Positions 18,433-26,291 of a DNA stretch of 64,000 nt are shown here, piece after piece. The notes beneath the pieces are model-generated. The model made no database searches. It saw nothing but the letters and a program-made list of their open reading frames with translations, and was not told the DNA's origin. Origin of the DNA: Fusibacter sp. A1 (lineage in GTDB: Bacteria; Bacillota; Clostridia; Peptostreptococcales; Acidaminobacteraceae); the NCBI RefSeq assembly GCF_004125825.1, contig NZ_QQWI01000002.1, positions 363,671 to 427,670 of the forward strand, written 5' to 3'. The position numbers were made by a program, and so were the translations under genes. The first letter of the stretch is position 1; every line of letters starts with the position of its first letter.

Positions 18433-18522
18433 TTACAAATAACTTAAACTTAAGACGATTATCTGAAAAGTTAGTACAATAAAACTAGTGAAAATAGGAA
18501 TTATAAAATAAGGGGGTCTATT

Positions 18523-18771
18523 ATGTATTTATTGATTTTCATCATACCGGCGTTAGCCATAGGATATGCGATCAGTTATAAGAAGTACAAGTCAGAAGTT
18601 GAAAAGGAAAAAGTAAGTCATGGTCCTGCACAGGAAATCGACAGTGAGCTTGAGAGGAAACTTAAAATGAGAATGCACCTTCGTGCGGTCGGCATTGGCC
18701 TTATCGCGCTATTTGTCACCGTGCTGGTGGCGGTTGGTTCTTGTTTCGCCTTCTTTGTCACTGCGATATAG
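18523..18771 (+). CDS. Small two-helix membrane protein
   Basis: The 82-residue protein has hydrophobic helices at about 2-18 and 56-79, joined by a charged Lys/Glu-rich loop. No family was recognised. AGGGGG precedes the ATG. It lies 13 bases before the radical SAM gene and heads its operon, so it may be an accessory subunit of that membrane pathway. Confidence 0.7.
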   Translation: MYLLIFIIPALAIGYAISYKKYKSEVEKEKVSHGPAQEIDSELERKLKMRMHLRAVGIGLIALFVTVLVAVGSCFAFFVTAI

Positions 18772-18784
18772 TTGAGGTTGTCTG

Positions 18785-20143
18785 ATGGATAAAAGCACCT
18801 ATCACAGTTTTACTAAAAGCGTCTGTCAGCACTGCGACAGCCTACTTGATGCCAAAATTGTCATTGATGATAATAAAATATTTTGCGTGAAGGAATGTTT
18901 GGAACATGGGGTTCAGAAGTGCCTGATGGAAGAAGACGCTTCTTATTACCTGAAAAGAGTCGATTATGACAAGCCCGGCACGCCCTCGACCGTGCAGACA
19001 GGCTATAAAGACGGTTGTCCTTTCGACTGTGGGTTATGTGAGAGTCACGACCAGCACACCTGCATAGGTCTTATTGAGGTCACTCAGCGGTGCAATATGA
19101 AATGTCCGATGTGCTATGCGTCAGATGGTTCGTCAAAGGCGGACCTTTCCTTAGCAGAAATTGAAAGCATGATGGATTTTTACATCCGTGCCGAAAACGG
19201 TAAGGCCGAGATTCTACAGATTAGCGGTGGAGAACCGACGTGTCATCCTCAGATTGTAGAGGTTCTTGACCTAGCGAGAAGCAAGGATTTCGGCTATGTG
19301 ATGTTAAATACCAACGGACTTTTGCTAGTCGAACGGCCGGATATCCTTGCAGCCATGAAACGTTTTGAGAAAGGGTTTGAAGTCTACCTTCAGTGGGATG
19401 GACTTGATCATGCCGTCCATACCGGCTTAAGAGACCAAAATGTGCTCGACAAGAAGATCGAAGTCTGCGAGCTCCTGGAAAAGGAAAACATACCGATCAC
19501 TTTAGTAGTGACCGTATCAAAAGACGGAACGGACAAGCAGCTTGGCAGTATCATACAATGGGCGATGAACAGACCGATGGTGCGTGGAATCAATTTTCAG
19601 CCCGAAGCCTTCTACCAAATTGAAAATCCCCCACCGCGTGATAGGGTGACCCTCACAGGGGTGCTATCGATGATTGAGCAGCAGACGAACGGGCTCATAC
19701 GAAAAAATGATTTCGTCCCTCTACCGTGCAATGTGGAAAGGATCGCTGTAAACTTCATGCTAAAAAACAAGGGCGTGTTCACTCCCATCTCCAGTAAAAT
19801 CAGTATCGACAAGTTGAGCCCAGTGATCCCAAATTCCTTGAACTTCCACCTAGAAGACATCGAATCGATCGGTACGGATGCGATCTGTGACTGTATGAAG
19901 TCGCTGCCTAAATTCAAAAAGCTGCTGCCTAAAAAGGTCCTAAAGGCGAGCCTTGAAGAAAAACGGAACTTTGTAAACCAAGAGACCTTTAGAATGACGG
20001 TGACATCCTTTGTAGACAGGGCGAACTTTGACATCAAATCGGTCCAAAAGGACTGCGTGCATATCATCACACCAGCTCTTAGACGAATGCCGTTTTCTGC
20101 GTTCAATATGTTCCACCGAAGTAAACAGATGGGAGGCGTGTGA
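18785..20143 (+). CDS. Tes/MSS-like radical SAM enzyme
   Basis: The 452-residue protein has an N-terminal cysteine-rich part (C14, C17, C34, C38) and a CPFDCGLCESH segment near 78-88. The radical SAM cluster CNMKCPMC follows (C103, C107, C110), then GGEP (SAM binding) and a C-terminal tail with further cysteines (CDC near 366). The order GCP-x-DCGLC-x2-H, T-C-x-G-L-I-E-V-T, then CxxxCxxC is typical of the family of archaeal tetraether lipid synthase (Tes, MJ0619 group) and bacterial membrane-spanning-lipid synthases, which join alkyl chain ends by radical C-C coupling. The coupled downstream genes encode membrane methyltransferase-, DUF4395- and Lgt-like proteins, which supports a lipid substrate. 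The exact reaction is not known. Confidence 0.82.
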   Translation: MDKSTYHSFTKSVCQHCDSLLDAKIVIDDNKIFCVKECLEHGVQKCLMEEDASYYLKRVDYDKPGTPSTVQTGYKDGCPFDCGLCESHDQHTCIGLIEVTQRCNMKCPMCYASDGSSKADLSLAEIESMMDFYIRAENGKAEILQISGGEPTCHPQIVEVLDLARSKDFGYVMLNTNGLLLVERPDILAAMKRFEKGFEVYLQWDGLDHAVHTGLRDQNVLDKKIEVCELLEKENIPITLVVTVSKDGTDKQLGSIIQWAMNRPMVRGINFQPEAFYQIENPPPRDRVTLTGVLSMIEQQTNGLIRKNDFVPLPCNVERIAVNFMLKNKGVFTPISSKISIDKLSPVIPNSLNFHLEDIESIGTDAICDCMKSLPKFKKLLPKKVLKASLEEKRNFVNQETFRMTVTSFVDRANFDIKSVQKDCVHIITPALRRMPFSAFNMFHRSKQMGGV

Positions 20144-20760
20144 TGGGAATGACCGCTTTTGGTAACAAGGATCTGATCATCTACACCAGTGTCCCTGTTG
20201 CGATCACGTGCCTGACGGCTGCCATACTGATCAATTTCTTAACAGAGGACAAAAAGAGGAAAGTAAGCACCTATAAGAAAACCTGGGTCGATACCTTTTC
20301 GATGTACGGCGTTGCCCTCATGCAATATGTGGCGTTTGTCCTAGGGGCAAGAGGTAAGCTGGGCTTGCTTGTAGTTGAGGTTCCACGGCTGATCCAGTGG
20401 GTGAGTGTGTTCCTTATCTACTTTGCGCTAATCGTAAACCTCACTGGAAGGCTAAAACTGAAATCGCGCTGGTCCAACATGATCAAGATAGACGCAGACC
20501 ACACCGCAGAGACAAGAGGTGTCTTCAAATTCGTGAGACACCCGCTTTATGCGAGCATCATGCTTATGATGGCTGGTGCCGGACTGGTCTATGGAAACCT
20601 TCTGATACTTGCGATACTTGTCATCGTGTTCTATCCGATGATGACCCACAGGGCTAAGCTTGAAGAGAATGAACTGCTAAAATTAGAGGGATACGAGGAC
20701 TACATGAACAGAACTGGACGGTTTATTCCTCGTGTCATGAAGATCTGGAGGTCGAAATGA
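20143..20760 (+). CDS. ICMT/PEMT-like membrane methyltransferase
   Basis: The 205-residue multi-pass protein (about five helices) ends in the isoprenylcysteine carboxyl methyltransferase/phospholipid methyltransferase signature: GVFKFVRHPLYASIM, then EENELLKLEGYEDYMNRTGRFIPRV. These enzymes transfer methyl groups to membrane-embedded substrates. The ATG at 20143 overlaps the radical SAM stop by one base and has GGGAGG in front. Its own stop overlaps the next start by four bases, so translation is coupled. Confidence 0.85.
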   Translation: MGMTAFGNKDLIIYTSVPVAITCLTAAILINFLTEDKKRKVSTYKKTWVDTFSMYGVALMQYVAFVLGARGKLGLLVVEVPRLIQWVSVFLIYFALIVNLTGRLKLKSRWSNMIKIDADHTAETRGVFKFVRHPLYASIMLMMAGAGLVYGNLLILAILVIVFYPMMTHRAKLEENELLKLEGYEDYMNRTGRFIPRVMKIWRSK

Positions 20761-21212
20761 GACAAATTGAACCCGTGAGCATTTCCTCCGGCGGATTTAA
20801 CTTTTGCAAATACGGAGTGGCGGCGCTACTTTTGATCGCGCTTATAGTACCTTTTCCTGTTAGGCTTGCCTTGGTCGCATTCGACAGCCTTGTGTTACTT
20901 ATCGCATCTAAAGTCGGTGTCGATAAATCGCCCATGGTTAGGGGCTATGAACTGACACTGGGCAGATGGATCACGAAAAAAAATGTGATGCTCGATAAAA
21001 ATGGAATGAAGTTCGCCCATGCCTTAGGAGCCGGTTTGACCACATTCACGCTCGCTTTGCTCCTATTATCACCTAAAATTGGCTATATGGCACTGGTATT
21101 GACAACAATCTTAAAAATCATCAGCGCCTTAGGGCACTGTTCGGCACTTAAGCTTTATGGATGCCTCTATAGTGAAACCTGCTGTCAAAGCATAAAGAAG
21201 GTGCGTATCTGA
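20757..21212 (+). CDS. DUF4395-like membrane protein
   Basis: The 151-residue protein has about four transmembrane helices. The SPMVRGYELTLGR-type loop, the KFAHALGAGLTT segment and a final Cys-rich GHCSALKLYGCLY region fit DUF4395, a family of unknown function. It overlaps both neighbours (ATGA with the methyltransferase, TGATG with the Lgt-like gene). The C-terminal cysteines (GHC, GC, CC) could take part in redox or metal chemistry. Confidence 0.72.
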   Translation: MRQIEPVSISSGGFNFCKYGVAALLLIALIVPFPVRLALVAFDSLVLLIASKVGVDKSPMVRGYELTLGRWITKKNVMLDKNGMKFAHALGAGLTTFTLALLLLSPKIGYMALVLTTILKIISALGHCSALKLYGCLYSETCCQSIKKVRI

Positions 21213-21991
21213 TGGACAAGCATATCCTACTGGCACCACAGGGCTTTATGCCCACCTTTGAGATCGCCGGATTCAGTCTTTCGAGTTATACCTTTTTTAT
21301 CATCCTTGCGCTGGTCTGCGGTGCTGTGGTACTCAAACTGGCAAATGCGCAGCGAGAAGACGGCCTGGCTGAAAGAAAAGGCGACGAGAGTCTGATTATC
21401 GCATCGGCAGCGCTTATAGGAGGCACCATCGGTGCAAAGCTTCCGATACTGATCTATTACTGGGGTGAAATCATAAGGTCCGATACTCCGCTGATCGCCA
21501 TGTTGAGCGGAAGGACCATCTTGGGCGGAATGATAGGTGGTTTGCTTGCAGTAATTCTTGTAAAAAGAAGGATGAACCTCAAAACACGTTTCGGAAACCA
21601 GCTGGCACCTGCAGTGGCGTTTGGCATGGCTGTCGGCAGAATCGGCTGCTTTTTTCAGGGCTGCTGTGTGGGGATCGCGACACACTCAGCTTTTGGAATC
21701 GACTTTGGCGACCATGTGCTGAGGCATCCGACCCAGCTATATGAAGTAGCCTTCCACCTGATCATGTTTTTACTGCTATGGAACCATCCTCTTCGAAAAC
21801 GAGATGGTGGAGAGCTGTTGAGCAGTTATTTTATCGCCTATTTCCTTATCAGATTCTTAGAAGAATACATACGAGAAATCAACGAGGCCTTCTGGGGACT
21901 ATCCATGTACCAGTGGCTCTGCCTTTTAGGAATGATCTTCCTGGTCATCAAAGCCAAAAGACGCCGCGCGATTGATCAAATTCAAAATTGA
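21212..21991 (+). CDS. Lgt-like (prolipoprotein diacylglyceryl transferase family) membrane protein
   Basis: The 259-residue protein has about seven helices and the Lgt pattern: an early SYTFFIILAL helix, GRTILGGMIGG, GRIGCF near the expected GRxGNF motif, PTQLYE, and a closing FLEEYIREIN. It differs from true Lgt in having GRIGCFFQGCCVG where Lgt has GRIGNFINGE, so it belongs to a divergent subfamily. Lgt moves diacylglyceryl from phosphatidylglycerol to lipoprotein Cys. Here the substrate may instead be the product of the radical SAM enzyme in this operon. It is the last gene before a terminator. Confidence 0.8.
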   Translation: MDKHILLAPQGFMPTFEIAGFSLSSYTFFIILALVCGAVVLKLANAQREDGLAERKGDESLIIASAALIGGTIGAKLPILIYYWGEIIRSDTPLIAMLSGRTILGGMIGGLLAVILVKRRMNLKTRFGNQLAPAVAFGMAVGRIGCFFQGCCVGIATHSAFGIDFGDHVLRHPTQLYEVAFHLIMFLLLWNHPLRKRDGGELLSSYFIAYFLIRFLEEYIREINEAFWGLSMYQWLCLLGMIFLVIKAKRRRAIDQIQN

Positions 21992-22022
21992 CAAAGTCCC
22001 TTAATCGACTTTGTCTTTTTTG
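21988..22022 (+). terminator. Terminator of the Tes-like operon
   Basis: GACAAAGTC (21990-21998) pairs with GACTTTGTC (22007-22015), then TTTTTTT. Confidence 0.85.
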
Positions 22023-22134
22023 TACCTAAACACCTAGTACTCGCTCAGCTTTACCACAATGACAAAAAAAGCGTCCATATTACAATTACCTTAAATACAT
22101 CTATTCAAAGTAATTATTTGGTAAAATAGAAAAA

Positions 22135-22163
22135 GGTTCAAATCGTGCCAGTCACCAAATGAA
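22135..22163. repeat. 29-bp REP-like repeat, copy 1
   Basis: The 29 bases beginning GGTTCAAATCGTGCCAGTC are repeated exactly at 23372-23400. The two copies flank a segment of about 1.2 kb holding two genes. The rest of the 22023-22212 gap holds an A/T-rich promoter-like stretch. Confidence 0.85.
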
Positions 22164-22212
22164 ACAAGAAACGAACGGGCATATCCTAGCATACTCAAAA
22201 AAGGAGAAGATC

Positions 22213-22404
22213 ATGCAATTCGGATTAATAGAACTTAACGGCACCTTCATATTTCAGTTTATCAATACGGCAATCCTACTGGTCTTTTTATCAATTATGC
22301 TAGTACTGCTGATCAAACAGTTTAAAATGTACGGCCAGATCAGTAGAATCAAAAAAATACTATCAAAGAAGTTCGATAGCCTTGATACGACAAAGGAGCT
22401 ATAA
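22213..22404 (+). CDS. Small single-pass membrane protein
   Basis: The 63-residue protein has an N-terminal outside segment, one transmembrane helix (about 13-37) and a basic cytoplasmic tail. I take the ATG at 22213 with AAAGGAGAAG in front rather than an earlier frame start inside the repeat. It ends one base before the zinc-ribbon/Cache gene, so the two are co-transcribed. Function unknown. Confidence 0.7.
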   Translation: MQFGLIELNGTFIFQFINTAILLVFLSIMLVLLIKQFKMYGQISRIKKILSKKFDSLDTTKEL

Positions 22405-22405
22405 A

Positions 22406-23368
22406 ATGAAGTACAACTACTGCCCTCAGTGCGGGAACCCGCTTACCGAAAACACAACTGACGGCAAAGGATCATTCTGCGTCTATTGTCAAAAAAGATT
22501 TTCAATCACAACGATAGAACCTGTCAAAGAAGAAGTGAAAACGGCAAATAAAAAGAGATCAAGCATGAGTTCAAAGTCAGTGGTGGGCATCATTGCACTT
22601 TTGATTTCACTTATGTTTTTGGTATCAGGACTACTCAGCTTCTTTTTCTATCAAAATAACATACAACAAGAGCAGGTCTACAGCGAAACCTTATCAGAAC
22701 TCGAGCAGATTGCGGCATCGGTATCCGACCAGTTCAAAGAAATTGATCTCGAAGCCAATCAGCTGGCAAGCAGACTAAGCCTGCTTGAATATGAGGCGGA
22801 AGGTGAAAACAGTCTAATCCATGAACAGCTCGATATGTCAATAAAAAAACAAGCGGATATACAGTATGCGTACATAGGTTATGAAGATAAGTCCTTTGTA
22901 ATGGAGCCTGTTGAGGAGCTCCCAGATGGTTATGACCCAACATCGAGACCATGGTATAAAACCGCAGCAGAGCAAAAGCGATCGATCTGGGCTCCAATTT
23001 ACTTTGATGCATCCAGTAGTAATATTATTTGTACTCTTGCAGTACCGGTTTACACAGATTCCAATCAATCTCAACTGAAAGGTGTCATGGGCTACGACTT
23101 AAATGTATCCTCACTTTTGTCAAACCTAGAAACGGTCAACTTCTTTGAATCCGATTACCTGATGGTTGTCGACCAAGAAGGAACTATAGTAATGCACCCG
23201 TCAGATGACCTTATAGGAATGCCGTTACACGTGCCAGAACTGATGGAGGCCAGTAAGGACAATCAAAGCCAGATCATCAAGTCCAACTTTGAGGGGAAGA
23301 AAAACACTGTCTTCATCACAACAATAGAAGAGATGAACTGGCATATCCTATGCATACTGCCAAAATAA
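22406..23368 (+). CDS. Zinc-ribbon membrane protein with extracellular Cache domain
   Basis: The 320-residue protein has a zinc ribbon at the N-terminus (CPQCGNPL, then CVYCQK), a transmembrane helix (about 56-78) and a Cache sensor domain (about 85-320, with RPWYKTAAEQKRSIWAPIYFD typical of double Cache). It ends there: no HAMP, kinase, GGDEF or methyl-accepting region follows, so the signalling partner must be separate. AAAGGAG precedes the ATG. The two genes between the 29-bp repeats may have moved as a unit. Confidence 0.82.
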   Translation: MKYNYCPQCGNPLTENTTDGKGSFCVYCQKRFSITTIEPVKEEVKTANKKRSSMSSKSVVGIIALLISLMFLVSGLLSFFFYQNNIQQEQVYSETLSELEQIAASVSDQFKEIDLEANQLASRLSLLEYEAEGENSLIHEQLDMSIKKQADIQYAYIGYEDKSFVMEPVEELPDGYDPTSRPWYKTAAEQKRSIWAPIYFDASSSNIICTLAVPVYTDSNQSQLKGVMGYDLNVSSLLSNLETVNFFESDYLMVVDQEGTIVMHPSDDLIGMPLHVPELMEASKDNQSQIIKSNFEGKKNTVFITTIEEMNWHILCILPK

Positions 23369-23371
23369 TAG

Positions 23372-23429
23372 GGTTCAAATCGTGCCAGTCACCAAATGAA
23401 CATGTCAAATCGTGACTGGCACGATTTGA
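23372..23429. repeat. 29-bp repeat copy 2 within a REP-like inverted repeat
   Basis: 23372-23400 equals the repeat at 22135-22163. An 18-base stretch (23375-23392, TCAAATCGTGCCAGTCAC) is exactly complementary to 23412-23429, with a 19-base loop. This is a long palindrome of the kind mobilised by REP-associated transposases; no transposase gene lies in the window. Confidence 0.85.
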
Positions 23430-23449
23430 CGCTAAGAGAGGAAGAGTTT

Positions 23450-24730
23450 ATGAGGAAAGCAGGTTTGTTTTTTATACTGAGCCTCGCACTTTTGGGTGTT
23501 GGTTGCTCGGTGCTTGACATGGACTTGATAAAATCCAAGGAATCCTTCAAGCTGGTCAATATCGACCTTGACGACCATGAGGTGTCGACAGACGCACAAA
23601 GGCTTGTGACCGATGTCAATGTTTTTGGGATTGATCTGTTCGATCAGATCTATCAGGAAAATCCTGAAAAGAACCACTTGCTTTCGCCACTGAGCGCGGC
23701 GATTGCGATGGCTATGCTTGAAAACGGAGCAAATGGAGCGACGCGCGACGAAATAATCGATGCGCTCGGGGTTGAGGTCGATGTGCTGAACCCAAGCTTT
23801 AATGAACTGATGAATATCTACGGCGCTATCGATGAGCAAAGCGATGAAAACAGAGACTATGCAACGATAGAAAATGCTAATTCCTTGTGGGTAAGGCCCG
23901 ACTTAAAGGCAAAAGAAGATTATGTCGATGTGCTTGGTAAGTATTACGACGCCCAGTTTTTTAGTGTGAACTTTAAAAGCAAAAAAACCGTCGATAGAAT
24001 GAACCAGTGGGTCGAAGAACGTACGAACGGACTGCTTAAAGACACTTTTAAGGAGTTTTCTAAAGAGACTGTAGCTGCGCTGATCAACACCCTTTATTTT
24101 AAAGGACAGTGGACCGATAGCTTTTCTGAAGAGCTTACTACAAAAGAGGATTTTCAGGTGTCTGATGCACACACAGAAACCGTGGACATGATGCATAAGA
24201 GCTTGACTGCACCCTATTTTGAGACAAAAACCGCCCAGGTGGCGGTGCTTGACTACTACGGCGCACGCATGCTTGTCTTCCTACCAAAAGGTGAAGTCGC
24301 AGACATGATGACAGATAGCATGGTGCTAGAGGCGATCACATCAAATCAAAATATAGACTACCATCATCAAAGACTGAATGTAAGCATGCCAAAAATCGAT
24401 TTTGAAGCGAAGAATGACCTTAAGACACTACTGATGAATCTGGGCGTCATCTCGGTCTTTGATGAAAGCGCCGCCGACCTGTCGAACATGCTCGCAAGCG
24501 ACAAGCAAGTCGTAGTGAGCAAGGTCTACCAGAACGCGCGGATAAAAGTAGATGAACACGGCACTGAAGCGGCAGCCGTAACCGTAATGGAGATAGAGCT
24601 AACCAGCGGACCGGCAGAACCAGAAACGCCGATAGATTTCAACTGTGATCATCCTTATATGATTGTCATTCAAGACAGCATCACAGGAACAAACCTATTT
24701 ATGGGTGTCGTGAACAATCCGAATGACTAG
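23450..24730 (+). CDS. Serpin lipoprotein (serine protease inhibitor)
   Basis: The 426-residue protein has a lipoprotein signal ending in the lipobox LLGVGC (Cys19 lipidated), then a complete serpin fold (about 55-425). Visible signatures are the SPLSAAIAMAMLENGANG helix, ALINTLYFKGQW, the RCL hinge EHGTEAAAVTV (about 367-377) and the closing CDHPYMIVIQD with GVVNNP. A GTEAAA hinge is typical of inhibitory serpins, which trap target proteases covalently. The ATG at 23450 follows AGAGAGGAAG. It may protect the cell surface from proteases, perhaps its own clostripain; that is inference. Confidence 0.93.
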   Translation: MRKAGLFFILSLALLGVGCSVLDMDLIKSKESFKLVNIDLDDHEVSTDAQRLVTDVNVFGIDLFDQIYQENPEKNHLLSPLSAAIAMAMLENGANGATRDEIIDALGVEVDVLNPSFNELMNIYGAIDEQSDENRDYATIENANSLWVRPDLKAKEDYVDVLGKYYDAQFFSVNFKSKKTVDRMNQWVEERTNGLLKDTFKEFSKETVAALINTLYFKGQWTDSFSEELTTKEDFQVSDAHTETVDMMHKSLTAPYFETKTAQVAVLDYYGARMLVFLPKGEVADMMTDSMVLEAITSNQNIDYHHQRLNVSMPKIDFEAKNDLKTLLMNLGVISVFDESAADLSNMLASDKQVVVSKVYQNARIKVDEHGTEAAAVTVMEIELTSGPAEPETPIDFNCDHPYMIVIQDSITGTNLFMGVVNNPND

Positions 24731-24759
24731 CACTTTTTATGAACAGTCGAGGACATGAG

Positions 24760-25671
24760 ATGAAGAAAAACAAGTTCGCTATTCTTTTGATACTTCTGTT
24801 AACAATCACTGTTTCCTTTGCCGATGCGGGGCCAAAACCTAACCTGCAGATTGTCGTAAAAGGCCTCGAAGGCCATGAGATAGTACTGGATTTATTGGTG
24901 GATTCCGCTGGTAGGTATGAAACCTACGAGGCGACTGTAAGTGAAAAGACCGACTATGCCAAACTCATAGATTATAAGGACGAAGACGGATTTCAGCCTG
25001 CCCAGCTTAAGGGAAGCGATTTTTATATCAGGGGAAGCATCCACCCGGATCTTATCTCGGGTAAGCAGGTATTCAACTTAGGCTATAGGTTGCCTACGGA
25101 ATTTAAAATCGCTGTTCTTGTAGATAAAGAAGTCCTTCTTGTAACTGAACTTGTAACAAGAAAGGAGTTCTGGAGCCGTATGAACTTGGACTTTACAGGT
25201 GTGGACCTTACCTACGACCAGACAGACGTAGGGAGCATCATGGAAAAAAGGATGCTCTTCGGTTATTTACTCAGTTCGGTAGGAAAACTGATTTTGACCC
25301 TGATCGTAGAAGGAATCCTCCTGAATCTTATCAACAAGAAGCAGGAAATTCTTAAACGCCTTAAGTTTTGGCGTTTTGCCTTGATCAACCTGATCACCCA
25401 TGCGAGTCTTTGCACGGTCATGTACCTGATGCCTGTGGGCACGCATAGCCTGTCGTGGCTCATCACACTGATCATCCTTGAAATGGGTGTGGTATGGGCG
25501 GAATACTTAATGTACAAGAAGTGGTGTCAGCCAAGCGGGGATAAATCGCTGTTTAAGGTGGTGCTCATCATAAACGCGTCGTCCTTCGGGCTAGGACTTG
25601 TACCGGTGGTCGACGTCATTTTCCAGGTACTGGTGTTCTTTATCGCGCTACCCTTCTTACAGTTTTTCTGA
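24760..25671 (+). CDS. Unknown protein with signal peptide and C-terminal membrane domain
   Basis: The 303-residue protein has a signal peptide (about 1-23), a beta-rich outside domain (25-150) and about four transmembrane helices (165-303). No family was recognised. It starts 29 bases after the serpin stop and shares its terminator, so it is likely co-expressed with it. The ATG at 24760 is preceded by GAGGACATGAG; an in-frame ATG seven codons earlier is less likely. Confidence 0.7.
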   Translation: MKKNKFAILLILLLTITVSFADAGPKPNLQIVVKGLEGHEIVLDLLVDSAGRYETYEATVSEKTDYAKLIDYKDEDGFQPAQLKGSDFYIRGSIHPDLISGKQVFNLGYRLPTEFKIAVLVDKEVLLVTELVTRKEFWSRMNLDFTGVDLTYDQTDVGSIMEKRMLFGYLLSSVGKLILTLIVEGILLNLINKKQEILKRLKFWRFALINLITHASLCTVMYLMPVGTHSLSWLITLIILEMGVVWAEYLMYKKWCQPSGDKSLFKVVLIINASSFGLGLVPVVDVIFQVLVFFIALPFLQFF

Positions 25672-25681
25672 GTAAAACATA

Positions 25682-25735
25682 AAAAAGCCCTGCTGTAAAG
25701 GTGATGAGTTCATACCTTAACAAGCGGGGCTTTTG
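25682..25735. terminator. Terminator between convergent genes
   Basis: AAAAGCCCTGCTGTAAAGGT pairs with a complementary segment ending GCGGGGCTTTT, with a loop of about 11 bases and a T run. A/T tracts flank both sides. Confidence 0.8.
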
Positions 25736-25751
25736 TTCTATTCAATTTTAA

Positions 25752-26054
25752 CTAGTCTTCCTGATTGCCGAACTGGCTCATAAAGCTTAAGGCCATTTCG
25801 ATTTGAGTGGCGATTTCTTTTTCGATAAGTTCCTTCGCTTTTTCTGAACTGCCTTCCTTGACGGTCACCCTGAAAGTCGTAGGTGAGACTTCAAGCCTTA
25901 CGTAATCGTCACCAAGGGCTTTCCTTGCAGCTTCTTTAAGCATTTGCTTTGTATTGTCCTCTTTTAAGAAGGTCGCTAATTGGTCCTGAACAGATACTAC
26001 TATTCTTCCCATATCGTCAATTTTAATTGATTTGATAAACATGCTGCTATCCAT
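25752..26054 (-). CDS. Small conserved unknown protein
   Basis: The 100-residue acidic, alpha/beta protein has a helical middle (QLATFLKEDNTKQMLKEAARKALG) and a strand-rich RLEVSPTTFRVTV segment. It vaguely recalls C-terminal domains of clamp-loader DnaX subunits, but I would not assign it. The ATG at 26054 has GGAGG. It diverges from clpB. Confidence 0.6.
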   Translation of the reverse strand: MDSSMFIKSIKIDDMGRIVVSVQDQLATFLKEDNTKQMLKEAARKALGDDYVRLEVSPTTFRVTVKEGSSEKAKELIEKEIATQIEMALSFMSQFGNQED

Positions 26055-26205
26055 AATTGCCTCCGTTTTGTAATGAATTTTGTCTCGTTTACAGGCTGGT
26101 ACGCTGAAAAACAGGTTAATCATAGCATAAAAACTAAAAAAGAACCAGCCATGTTAGATGATATCAGCAATTTGTAAATTTTTTTTGAACATCATTTATA
26201 AGCCA

Positions 26206-26233
26206 TTGATTTTTAACAAAATAGGAGTATATT
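26206..26233 (+). promoter_or_regulatory. Sigma-A promoter of clpB
   Basis: TTGATT (26206-26211), 16 bases, TATATT (26228-26233), followed directly by the CIRCE operator. Confidence 0.7.
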
Positions 26234-26244
26234 GAAAGTAGAAA

Positions 26245-26271
26245 TTAGCAGTCTAACAACCAGAGTGCTAA
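26245..26271 (+). promoter_or_regulatory. CIRCE operator (HrcA site)
   Basis: TTAGCAGTC-N9-GAGTGCTAA matches the CIRCE consensus TTAGCACTC-N9-GAGTGCTAA with one mismatch. It lies just downstream of the promoter, so HrcA is expected to repress clpB until heat shock. Confidence 0.9.
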
Positions 26272-26291
26272 AACGTGAAAGAGGTGAGGTT

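Noticed and set aside
19612..20106. 164-codon minus-strand open frame inside the radical SAM gene
   Set aside because: Antisense shadow; composition is the complement of the real gene.
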